Below are positions 43,899 to 51,947 of a DNA stretch of 64,000 bases, one piece after another; the first letter of the stretch is position 1; every line of letters starts with the position of its first letter. The stretch is from MGBC163016 sp964631345 (lineage in GTDB: Bacteria; Actinomycetota; Coriobacteriia; Coriobacteriales; Eggerthellaceae): NCBI GenBank assembly GCA_964631345.1, contig CAZVWE010000003.1:62001-126000 (forward strand), in the 5' to 3' direction. A model generated the notes under the pieces. It did no database searches and was not told the origin of the DNA. It saw only the letters and a program-made list of their open reading frames with translations. The position numbers and the translations under genes were made by a program.

Positions 43899-44779
43899 TT
43901 GGCATCCCCTTCTTTATTGTCGCGAATTATCGCACAATCGCGAGCTCGATCAAACGCTGCCTCATGAGCATTCGAATAACCTTCTTGCAAAACGTCTTTA
44001 TAGACGCCCAACGGATAGTAACAAAGCATATTTTCTTGAAGCCATGAATATGCATCCATAGGTGTCATACCCCAGTTTGTAGGACATGTTCCTACCACTT
44101 CAACAAGTGAATAACCAACCTTGTTCACTTGATTTTCAAACGCACGTTTAATGGCTGCTTTTGCACGACGAATATTCTTAGGCGTATCGACAGTCACACG
44201 CTCAAGATAAGCAACTCCATCTAGGCTAGATAAAAGTTCACACACTCTAATTGGATATCCCGCAGTATGTGTATCACGACCATAAGGCGATGTTTGAGTA
44301 ACTTGATTCGGAAGCGAAGTCGGTGCCATCTGTCCCCCGGTCATTCCATAAATCGCATTATTAATAAAAATGACCGTAATATTTTCACCACGTGTAGCAG
44401 CATGAATTGTCTCAGCCATACCAATGGAAGCCAAATCACCATCCCCTTGATATGCAAACACTACATTATCAGGGAATACTCGTTTGACACCAGTGGCTAC
44501 TGCAGGAGCTCGACCATGTGCTGCTTCAATCATGTCGCACCCAAAAAAGTCATAACACATAACAGAACATCCAACAGGTGCAACACCTACAGTCCTACCC
44601 TCAACTCCAAGTTCATCAATAGTCTCTGCTACAAGACGCTCAACAACACCATGCGGACATCCCGGACAATAATTTGTAACAACTGGGAGAAGCGAATGAG
44701 GGCGTTCGAAAACTACTTCCATATTTGTACCTTCAGCTTTTTCCGCATCTGTTGATATTTGCTCTATTTTTTCTGCCAT
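43895..44779 (-). CDS. 2-oxoacid:ferredoxin oxidoreductase, beta (TPP) subunit
   Basis: 294 residues from ATG 44779 with AGGTGA six bases upstream; a GTG three codons earlier is possible. It binds TPP and Fe-S: NYCPGCPHG near the start, YQGDGDLASIG for the Mg-TPP site, NNAIYGMTGGQMAPTS next. This is the short beta subunit of four-subunit KOR/VOR enzymes rather than a fused PFOR. It lies one base after the alpha-subunit stop. Confidence 0.92.
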   Translation of the reverse strand: MAEKIEQISTDAEKAEGTNMEVVFERPHSLLPVVTNYCPGCPHGVVERLVAETIDELGVEGRTVGVAPVGCSVMCYDFFGCDMIEAAHGRAPAVATGVKRVFPDNVVFAYQGDGDLASIGMAETIHAATRGENITVIFINNAIYGMTGGQMAPTSLPNQVTQTSPYGRDTHTAGYPIRVCELLSSLDGVAYLERVTVDTPKNIRRAKAAIKRAFENQVNKVGYSLVEVVGTCPTNWGMTPMDAYSWLQENMLCYYPLGVYKDVLQEGYSNAHEAAFDRARDCAIIRDNKEGDAK

Positions 44780-44780
44780 C

Positions 44781-45845
44781 TTAATCACCTAATCCAGCCG
44801 CTATGCGTTCGATTTCAACTAGCACATCACCTGGTTCTGGAATCACGCCTCCTGCACGACCCAAAAACTCCACAGGAGCACGTCCTCCTACAGCAAGTTT
44901 TACATCTTCAACCATCTGCCCCATGTTTAGCTCGACGGTCAAAAATACAGATGCAGAACACTCCTCTATCGCAGATACAGGATATGGCCAAAGAGTGATC
45001 GGACGAATCAAGCCCACCTTGATTCCCTTTTCGCGAGCGGTGTTAACTGCGCTTCTTGCAATACGTGCAGCAGCCCCAAAAGCAACAATGCAAATATCCG
45101 CATCTTCTGTAAGATAGGTTTCCGATCTTTGCTCATCGCGCTTTATTAATTCATACCTCTTAAAACGCTCAACGTTTTCCTTATATAAATCATCAGCATC
45201 AAGATATAGAGAATTAACAATATTGTGCTCACGCTTGTTATTATGTCCGCACGTTGCCCAAGGTTTTTCAGGAAGAGTAGATGGGTCAATGGGCTCAGGC
45301 ATAAGTACCGGCTCCATCATTTGCCCAAGCATTCCATCTGCCAAGATAACAACAGGTGTTCTATATTTATCGGCAATATCAAACGCAACATAAGTAAGAT
45401 CTGCCATCTCTTGGACAGTTGATGGCGCAAATACTGGAAGGAAGAAATCCCCGTGTCCCATAGCTTTTGTAGCTTGCCAATAATCGGACTGCGATGGTTG
45501 AATTGAACCAAGACCTGGACCTCCACGCTGTACATTAACTATTACAGCGGGTAGATCAGCTCCTGCCATATATGAAATACCTTCAGTTTTAAGTGAAATT
45601 CCGGGAGACGATGATGATGTCATGGCACGAGCGCCCGCGCTTGCTGCGCCATATAACATATTTACTGCAGCAATTTCGCTTTCTGCCTGGAGGTAGGTTC
45701 CACCTATTTTGGGCATATTCTTTGCCATATAGGCCGCAAGTTCAGTTTGTGGTGTTATTGGATATCCAAAAAAGAAACGGCAACCTGCACGCATAGCTGC
45801 CTCAGCAATTGCTTCGTTTCCTTTCATCAATGCTTTCTCGGTCAT
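44781..45845 (-). CDS. vorB: 2-oxoacid:ferredoxin oxidoreductase, alpha subunit (VorB-like)
   Basis: 354 residues with the pyrimidine-binding domain: RAGCRFFFGYPITPQTEL, SSSSPGISLKTEGISY, VNVQRGGPGLGS. The short form without extra N-terminal domain matches subunits annotated VorB or KorA, so 2-oxoisovalerate or 2-oxoglutarate is the likely substrate; sequence alone does not decide. Reaction: 2-oxoacid + CoA + oxidised ferredoxin to acyl-CoA, CO2 and reduced ferredoxin. It overlaps the ferredoxin gene by four bases. Confidence 0.88.
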   Translation of the reverse strand: MTEKALMKGNEAIAEAAMRAGCRFFFGYPITPQTELAAYMAKNMPKIGGTYLQAESEIAAVNMLYGAASAGARAMTSSSSPGISLKTEGISYMAGADLPAVIVNVQRGGPGLGSIQPSQSDYWQATKAMGHGDFFLPVFAPSTVQEMADLTYVAFDIADKYRTPVVILADGMLGQMMEPVLMPEPIDPSTLPEKPWATCGHNNKREHNIVNSLYLDADDLYKENVERFKRYELIKRDEQRSETYLTEDADICIVAFGAAARIARSAVNTAREKGIKVGLIRPITLWPYPVSAIEECSASVFLTVELNMGQMVEDVKLAVGGRAPVEFLGRAGGVIPEPGDVLVEIERIAAGLGD

Positions 45846-46060
45846 GCGCGTACCTCTCTATACACCTTGATTGCAACATCAGGACAAACGAGCGCACATG
45901 TTGCACATCCAGTGCACTTCGATTCATCGATACAAATTGCCGGATGATAACCTTTAGGAGTTATGACATCCTCATCAAGTTTCAATATTTTCTGCGGGCA
46001 GAATGCAGTACACATTCCGCATCCTTTGCAGAAAAACTCATCGATCTCTACCCTACCCAT
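45842..46060 (-). CDS. 2-oxoacid:ferredoxin oxidoreductase, ferredoxin-like delta subunit
   Basis: 72-residue protein with two [4Fe-4S] motifs: CKGCGMCTAFCPQ and CTGCATCALVCPD. First gene of the oxidoreductase operon, overlapping the alpha-subunit gene by four bases. It would pass electrons from the catalytic core to soluble ferredoxin. The promoter and a pair of direct repeats lie just upstream. Confidence 0.93.
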   Translation of the reverse strand: MGRVEIDEFFCKGCGMCTAFCPQKILKLDEDVITPKGYHPAICIDESKCTGCATCALVCPDVAIKVYREVRA

Positions 46061-46173
46061 AACCTTGCCTCTCGTTTAGTGCTCTAGCTCAGAAATCCTA
46101 GTTCTGTCTTTTGATTCAAAGGTCTCTAAATGTCTTATCCAAAGTCAGTTCTAATTCTTTTCTTACCCAAAAT

Positions 46174-46221
46174 TGTCAAAAGGATTAATACATGACATAG
46201 CATGCATTAATCATATGACAT
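46174..46221 (-). promoter_or_regulatory. Predicted promoter and direct-repeat activator site of the oxidoreductase operon
   Basis: On the minus strand a perfect -35 TTGACA (46174-46179) is preceded by two copies of a similar unit: ATGTCATATGATTAAT (46206-46221) and ATGTCATGTATTAAT (46184-46198). They sit two helical turns apart and end four bases before the -35, the place of an activator. The -10 is not clear. The XRE-cupin proteins encoded on either side are the obvious candidates. Confidence 0.45.
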
Positions 46222-46233
46222 GGGATTTCTCGA

Positions 46234-48012
46234 TTATACCAAGCCTTCAGTAACGTCTCCGGCATGATCGGCTTCGCGAATGGCAACGCGTCGTATCTTT
46301 CCATTAACAGTTCTAGGAAGCTCGTCTACATAATCAATGATGCGAGGGTATTTATATGGAGCAGTTTGATTTTTAACCCATGTTTGCAGCTCTTTTGTAA
46401 GGCCTTCGCTTCCTACAAATCCATCCTGTAGAACGATCGTTGCCTTTACAGCATGTCCTCTAAGTTCATCAGGAACACCCGTTACTGCACATTCCCGAAC
46501 AGCCTCATGCTCAAGTAATACGCTTTCAATCTCAAAAGGACCTATTCTGTATCCACTCGATTTAATGACATCATCATTTCTGCCGACATACCAAAAATAG
46601 CCATCCTCATCTGCCCACGCAGTGTCTCCTGTGTGATACCAGCCATCATGCATAGCGTCTTTTGTCTTTTCTGCATCACGATAGTATTCCATCATAATGC
46701 CAGCAGGATGAGGATCGATATTAATGCAAATCTCACCTGTCTCTCCAACATTGCACAATGATCCGTCTTCACGAAGAATTGCAACATCATAGAGAGGAAC
46801 AGGCTTTCCCATAGACCCTGGACGTGGCGTTGTGTTTGTCAGATTTCCGATAGTTAAAGGAGTCTCGGTTTGACCAAAGCCTTCAAAAATCGTAAGTCCA
46901 GTTTCTCTCTTCCAAAAATCAAAAAGATCAGGATTTAACGCCTCGCCTGCAGTTGTTGAATATTCAAGCGACGATAGATTATATTCACGAAGATTTTCCT
47001 GCATCATCAATCTATACATCGTAGGCGGTGCACAGAAAGTAGTTACGTTATATCTACCGATGAGGTCAAGAATTTCATTTGCATGAAATCTATCGAAGTC
47101 ATAGGCAAGAACACAAGCCTCCATTAACCATTGTCCATAGTACTTACCCCAAACAGCTTTACCCCAACCGGTATCCGCAATCGTGAAATGAACCCCATTA
47201 GGTCGCACATTATGCCAATGCTTAGCCGTAATTAAATGACCAAGCGAGTACAGGCTGTTGTGCAATACCATCTTGGGATTTCCAGACGTACCAGATGAAA
47301 AATACATAAGCATTGGCTCATATGCATTTGTTTCTCTGCGCTCAAAAACGTCCGTTGCTTGCAACACCTCAGTATTGAAGTCAATCCATCCTTCGCGATT
47401 GATAGAAGAAGCGCATATGCCAGCTTCCCCTGATAAAGCCTCGCCAATAATTTCACCTTCAGGCACAATCAAGTTACCTTCATCGTCTTTTTCAGTAAGA
47501 CCAGCACCGCAAGGATTAACCAAAATTAGCGTTTTTACAGTAGGGCAATCTTTGATTACATTGTCTACAACATCAGCAATCTCTCCAGCACTTGTTGCAA
47601 TCACCGCATCAATGCCTGCTTGATTTAACCTATATTCCATATCGTGTTCTTTAAGCATAAAAGTTGCTGGCACCATCACAGCTCCAAGCTTTGCAAGAGC
47701 TGTAGCTACAAACCAAAATTGATAATGCCTGCGAAGAACAACTAAGACTTTATCTCCGCGGCCAATTCCATGCTCAGACAAAAAATTCGCAGTTTTATCT
47801 GACCATTTTTTGATATCCGCAAATGTAAATACATGCTCTTCGCCTTCAGGGTTCAGCCAGATAAGAGCACGTCTTGTGGGATCATTAACAGCAATGTCAT
47901 CGATAACATCGTAGGCAAAATTGTACGTATCATCACAATGAAGCTTAAACGACGTTAATACCCCATCTGCATCATATTCTTCATCAACATATCGAAGATT
48001 TATATCCCTCAT
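46234..48012 (-). CDS. AMP-forming acyl-CoA ligase, copy 2
   Basis: 592 residues, about 35 more than copy 1, mostly from an insertion near 165-215 after ILVNPCGAGL. ANL motifs: SSGTSGNPKMVLH, EGFGQTETPL, YHTGDTAWADEDG and the C-terminal lysine in PRTVNGKIRR. It is closely similar in layout to copy 1. Its gene follows XRE-cupin copy 2. A different chain length or acid is likely, but not readable. Confidence 0.88.
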   Translation of the reverse strand: MRDINLRYVDEEYDADGVLTSFKLHCDDTYNFAYDVIDDIAVNDPTRRALIWLNPEGEEHVFTFADIKKWSDKTANFLSEHGIGRGDKVLVVLRRHYQFWFVATALAKLGAVMVPATFMLKEHDMEYRLNQAGIDAVIATSAGEIADVVDNVIKDCPTVKTLILVNPCGAGLTEKDDEGNLIVPEGEIIGEALSGEAGICASSINREGWIDFNTEVLQATDVFERRETNAYEPMLMYFSSGTSGNPKMVLHNSLYSLGHLITAKHWHNVRPNGVHFTIADTGWGKAVWGKYYGQWLMEACVLAYDFDRFHANEILDLIGRYNVTTFCAPPTMYRLMMQENLREYNLSSLEYSTTAGEALNPDLFDFWKRETGLTIFEGFGQTETPLTIGNLTNTTPRPGSMGKPVPLYDVAILREDGSLCNVGETGEICINIDPHPAGIMMEYYRDAEKTKDAMHDGWYHTGDTAWADEDGYFWYVGRNDDVIKSSGYRIGPFEIESVLLEHEAVRECAVTGVPDELRGHAVKATIVLQDGFVGSEGLTKELQTWVKNQTAPYKYPRIIDYVDELPRTVNGKIRRVAIREADHAGDVTEGLV

Positions 48013-48089
48013 CTTGATTTGCCTTTCAAGCTGTAGTTTTAAACCGGAATTTCCAAACTGTAATTTACAAACGTCTAATAAGCCTCTGT

Positions 48090-48674
48090 CTAATAAACCT
48101 CATGATTATGAGGTTTAATCACAATCGCAATAAACGTACAAGGCTCACCACCAATTGCAATCATTCCGTGTCCTCGTCCTGAGTCATACATGAGCATGTC
48201 TCCAGCTTCAACTTCTTCAATGTGATCCTCATAAGCAAAGCGAAGTCGTCCCGAAATTACATAATCGATCTCTTGCCCTTCGTGCATTGACAGATGAATA
48301 GGGCGATCTTGTTCGTCTTCAATATATGGAGCTGTGACTAAAAATGGCTCAGCAAGTTTATGTCTAAAGTGCGGTGCCTTATGAAGATATTCAAAACCAG
48401 CACGTCTCTTAATAGATAGTCCTTCATTTTTTCGTGTCAATGAATAACCTGTAAGATGTGGTGTTTCCCCTGTTAAAAGCTCTATAACATCCACACCTAG
48501 TCTATCTGCACATTTATAAAGGAAGGTAAATGAAAGATCTTCTTGACCGGATTCTTGGGCTTCATATTCAGAGACACTTCTACCTGTTGCATCGGCCATC
48601 TCTTGCATAGAAATTCCCAGATCTTCTCTAAGAGCCTGTATGCGATGTGCAACTTCTAAAATATCTGGATTCAT
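48090..48674 (-). CDS. XRE-family regulator with cupin domain, copy 2
   Basis: 194 residues from ATG 48674, which has a strong GGGGAAGGA upstream; a TTG ten codons earlier is less likely. XRE helix-turn-helix at about 6-62 (VAHRIQALREDLGISMQEMADATG) and a cupin at about 120-190 (GQEIDYVISGRL, GRGHGMIAIGG). It pairs with acyl-CoA ligase copy 2 77 bases downstream. A 22-bp dyad lies about 100 bases before its start. Confidence 0.88.
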   Translation of the reverse strand: MNPDILEVAHRIQALREDLGISMQEMADATGRSVSEYEAQESGQEDLSFTFLYKCADRLGVDVIELLTGETPHLTGYSLTRKNEGLSIKRRAGFEYLHKAPHFRHKLAEPFLVTAPYIEDEQDRPIHLSMHEGQEIDYVISGRLRFAYEDHIEEVEAGDMLMYDSGRGHGMIAIGGEPCTFIAIVIKPHNHEVY

Positions 48675-48775
48675 GCTTTTTCCTTCCCCAAAAATTGAAG
48701 CCAATAATGATTCAAGATGAAAAGCATCAAAATACGCTTTGCAATGTTAGCATCCAAGAATTTATAAACCATACG

Positions 48776-48797
48776 TTCACATGGTGTTTTTTGTGAA
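48776..48797. repeat. 22-bp dyad upstream of XRE-cupin copy 2
   Basis: TTCACA (48776-48781) and TGTGAA (48792-48797), 6 bp each way around a 10-base centre. It stands in the gap between rsmB and the regulator gene, a plausible operator for the regulator or another factor. Short dyads occur by chance, so weak. Confidence 0.3.
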
Positions 48798-48814
48798 AGG
48801 GATATAAGTAAGTT

Positions 48815-48845
48815 AAAGCGTATAGCACTTTAAGCCGTACGCTTT
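48815..48845 (-). terminator. Possible terminator of the def-fmt-rsmB operon
   Basis: AAAGCGTA and TACGCTTT (8 bp, 15-base loop) span the rsmB stop codon. On the minus strand AACTTACTT follows, so the T run is poor. It could end the operon weakly. Confidence 0.35.
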
Positions 48846-50326
48846 AAAATGCATACAAAGTGAGAATCACACCCGGCTATCTCTAAAGATACTTGAGCTT
48901 TGCTAACAAGTTCAAATCCACTGCCTTCACTTGACTCTAAAAACTTAGCAATTGCACCTTCGTTTTCTTCATGCGTGATCGTACATGTGGAATAAACAAG
49001 TACTCCAGAGTCTTCGACATACATAGACGCAGATTTCAAAATCTCAATATCGCGCAAAGCGGCTGCTTCAATATCTTTGGGTTTAATTTTCCATCTAATT
49101 TCAGGATGGCGCCTAAGCGTCCCAAGCCCTGTACACGGTGCATCAATAAAGACACACTGGAAACGGTCTTTTCCTAAAACATCATTTAAATCTGTGGCAT
49201 CCGCACAGATAAATGAGCTAACTTGTGCATCAAAGTCTTCAACACGTTTCTTAGCAAGATTTGTTTTGAAATCAATGTTATCAACGGATACAAAGCGTTT
49301 AATTTGGGATTTCCGTATTCTTAAACTATCGCTCTGTAAAAGAATGGTTTTTGTAGCTCTACCTGCACCTATCTCTAGAAGAGAGTCGCCATTAGACACC
49401 ATCGCGCATGTATATGCAACAAATTGAGATGCAGCATCAGCTACAAGCATATCTCCTAAAGCGCAAGCTCTACGAACGCGTCCGTCAGTTATCGTTTTAG
49501 GGTTTAGCAACTTATAACAACCAGGTATTTCTTTTCCATTTGCATGCCCTGGTTCTATTCCATCCCCAACGCTTTTCAAAAGACCAAGGGTATCGTCTTC
49601 ATTTCCTTTAAGTGAATTAATAGCCACATAGACTGGAGCTGGAACATTGGATGCATCCATAAATGCATCAGCCTCAGAAATCCCCAAACGTCTTATCAAA
49701 AGTTCGCACAACCATTCCGGAAAACCTTTAAGACGAGCATATGCGCAAAGATCCGTCTTTGGATTACCAAAGGGGTAGAAAGCAGCTTCTTTAGCGATCT
49801 TTCTTAAAGCGAAATTAGCAACTCCTGCAGCTTTTGGTGCTACCCACTTTACAAGCTCAACACCTTGGCTAACTGCTGCATAATCAGATTTTCCAAGATA
49901 CAGAATTTCATAAGTACTAATACGCAGCGCACATCTTACGTCAGGCTTAATATCTTTCGGAGACTCAAGCACATGATCTATTACGTAATCAAGTGATCCT
50001 TCCATTTGAACAACACCTAGCACCAGCCTTGTAGCGAACGCTTTGTCCTCTGCATCTAAATGCGTTGTATCGACCACTTTTTCAATAATGTCATGCGCAA
50101 AAGCATTACGTTGACGCATCTGAATTAGAGCTTCAAGTGCACAAGACCTTGCGGGAGAAGCTTTTGATCCTTTATGTCTCTGACGTCGTGTCAGTCCATC
50201 GCTTTTCAGGTCTCTATCATTTTTTATGCTACGACCACTATTAGAGCTCTTGTCGTTTTTTTCGCTACGACCACCTTTGAAAACTTTGGTGTCTTTTCTG
50301 TCACTAAACTTTCTATTCTCAGGCAT
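48830..50326 (-). CDS. rsmB: 16S rRNA m5C967 methyltransferase RsmB
   Basis: SAM-dependent RNA methyltransferase. 498 residues: a basic low-complexity start (1-55) with a repeated GRSxKND unit, a NusB-like RNA-binding domain (about 60-190), and the methyltransferase domain with DAPCTGLGTLRRHPE (catalytic Cys region), and YSTCT (second Cys). It overlaps fmt by eight bases, the usual def-fmt-rsmB order. Confidence 0.94.
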   Translation of the reverse strand: MPENRKFSDRKDTKVFKGGRSEKNDKSSNSGRSIKNDRDLKSDGLTRRQRHKGSKASPARSCALEALIQMRQRNAFAHDIIEKVVDTTHLDAEDKAFATRLVLGVVQMEGSLDYVIDHVLESPKDIKPDVRCALRISTYEILYLGKSDYAAVSQGVELVKWVAPKAAGVANFALRKIAKEAAFYPFGNPKTDLCAYARLKGFPEWLCELLIRRLGISEADAFMDASNVPAPVYVAINSLKGNEDDTLGLLKSVGDGIEPGHANGKEIPGCYKLLNPKTITDGRVRRACALGDMLVADAASQFVAYTCAMVSNGDSLLEIGAGRATKTILLQSDSLRIRKSQIKRFVSVDNIDFKTNLAKKRVEDFDAQVSSFICADATDLNDVLGKDRFQCVFIDAPCTGLGTLRRHPEIRWKIKPKDIEAAALRDIEILKSASMYVEDSGVLVYSTCTITHEENEGAIAKFLESSEGSGFELVSKAQVSLEIAGCDSHFVCILKRTA

Positions 50327-51296
50327 TTATTTGTCTCCAGACTATGTCTGCTTTTCTTATATCAGGAAAACCTTGCATAAAGTCTTTCGCTAACATCTCG
50401 CGTTTGCCTTGAGGTTTCAAAAGGCTAACCTCGAGCACTCCATCAATACATCCAAGACAAAGCTTTCCTTCGTGACTACGTGCATAGCCTACTTTTAAAT
50501 CTTCCAAAGAATTAGGTTTGCTTGCAGAATTATCATCTGCCTTTGCTATTTTTGATTTCAAGACTGTAATCTCACGATTTCCAACATGGCATTTTGCTGG
50601 ATGAGCATCGCTTGACGCTTGAACTCTGCGCGCATTCTCATATACGGATAACTTAGGCTCTAAAAAGAGTTCACCTTTTCCAATTTTTTCCGCATACGTT
50701 ACAGACACCTCATCCTGAGATGTCCATTTAACGCATTCGCGCTCAAGATGGTCAAGCGCCACTATTAAAGCTTGAGCGCCCAAAGAGGCAAGTTCATCTG
50801 TAAGCTCAGGTGCAGACATATCCCCAACAGGAATTGATCTACGCACACAAAAATCCCCTGTATCAAGACCCTCTTCCATGCGCATAATGCAAACCCCTAC
50901 TTGCTCATCTGCTGCAAGAATCGCACGCTCAATAGGGGCTGCACCTCGCCATCTTGGAAGAAGAGATGCATGTACGTTTAAACATCCGTATTTTGGTATG
51001 TCAAGCACAGCCTTTGGAAGAATTTTGCCATATGCAGCAACGCAGATTGCATCAAGATTCATGCCTTCTAAACGATCAATAACCTCATCGTCTTTTAAAC
51101 TGGTTGGGCAATACACCTCTAAACCCAACTCTTCGGCTACAAGCTTCACAGGACTTGGTGAAACCTTCGATCCACGCCCTCGCACTTTGTCTGGAGCAGT
51201 AAATACACAAGCAATGTCTACACTTTGGGAAATGTCATTGAGAATATCAGCAGCAAATTTAGGTGTTCCCATAAAAGCTATTCGCATATTTGACAC
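50319..51296 (-). CDS. fmt: Methionyl-tRNA formyltransferase
   Basis: Formylates initiator Met-tRNA using 10-formyltetrahydrofolate. 325 residues with MRIAFMGTP at the start, the catalytic HASLLPRWRGAAPIERAI block near 108-126, and a C-terminal anticodon-domain. The GTG at 51296 overlaps the def stop (TAGTG), consistent with coupling; the family-typical start MRIAFMGTP would use ATG 51287, three codons later. Works with def, the next gene upstream. Confidence 0.95.
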   Translation of the reverse strand: MSNMRIAFMGTPKFAADILNDISQSVDIACVFTAPDKVRGRGSKVSPSPVKLVAEELGLEVYCPTSLKDDEVIDRLEGMNLDAICVAAYGKILPKAVLDIPKYGCLNVHASLLPRWRGAAPIERAILAADEQVGVCIMRMEEGLDTGDFCVRRSIPVGDMSAPELTDELASLGAQALIVALDHLERECVKWTSQDEVSVTYAEKIGKGELFLEPKLSVYENARRVQASSDAHPAKCHVGNREITVLKSKIAKADDNSASKPNSLEDLKVGYARSHEGKLCLGCIDGVLEVSLLKPQGKREMLAKDFMQGFPDIRKADIVWRQINA

Positions 51297-51841
51297 TAAT
51301 CCACTTCTATAGATGATTCACCGGGTTTTGCGCCTTGCGCTTTAGCAACTTCATAAGCTTGTAGCGCACGTATACGCACAGCAGGTTCACATGCCTCAAA
51401 CAAAGTTCTTCCATCAAGATGATCCAATTCATGTTGAAGGCATCGCCCTAAAAGTCCATCGCCTTCTATTTCCCACTCTTCGCCATCAAGATCGAAGTAC
51501 TTAACCTTTGCCCACTCTTTACGTTTTACAGGAACACTGATACCTGGACATGAAAGACATGCCTCTTTGTCGACGATATCATCTCCCCATGTTTCAACAA
51601 TTTCTGGATTAACTAAAAAGATTGGATTTCTAGATTCGAGATCTTCACCATCCCAATCAACATCTATCACAACAAAGCGCTTATCAAGGCCAACCTGTGG
51701 GGCTGCAAGCCCGCAACCATTATTCGAATACATTAGTTTCGCCATTTGTTTTGCAACCTTTATAAGGCTTTTATCCCCCACCTCACAAGGCTTACAAACA
51801 TTTGAAAGAATCGGATCAGGGGACAACAGTATCTTCAACAT
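51296..51841 (-). CDS. def: Peptide deformylase
   Basis: Removes the N-formyl group from new proteins; metal-dependent. 181 residues from ATG 51841, with GGAG eight bases upstream. The three motifs are GCGLAAPQ, EACLSCPG (Cys ligand; usual form EGCLS, so Gly-to-Ala) and QHELDHLDG (His ligands and Glu). Precedes fmt with one-base overlap. Confidence 0.94.
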   Translation of the reverse strand: MLKILLSPDPILSNVCKPCEVGDKSLIKVAKQMAKLMYSNNGCGLAAPQVGLDKRFVVIDVDWDGEDLESRNPIFLVNPEIVETWGDDIVDKEACLSCPGISVPVKRKEWAKVKYFDLDGEEWEIEGDGLLGRCLQHELDHLDGRTLFEACEPAVRIRALQAYEVAKAQGAKPGESSIEVD

Positions 51842-51947
51842 TATCAATTCTCCTATTTCACATGCTGAAATAAAAAGTGTTTTTAAGCATTATACATGCA
51901 GCTATATATCATCTTTTATGCTTATGTTGACCTTGATCACAAACACA

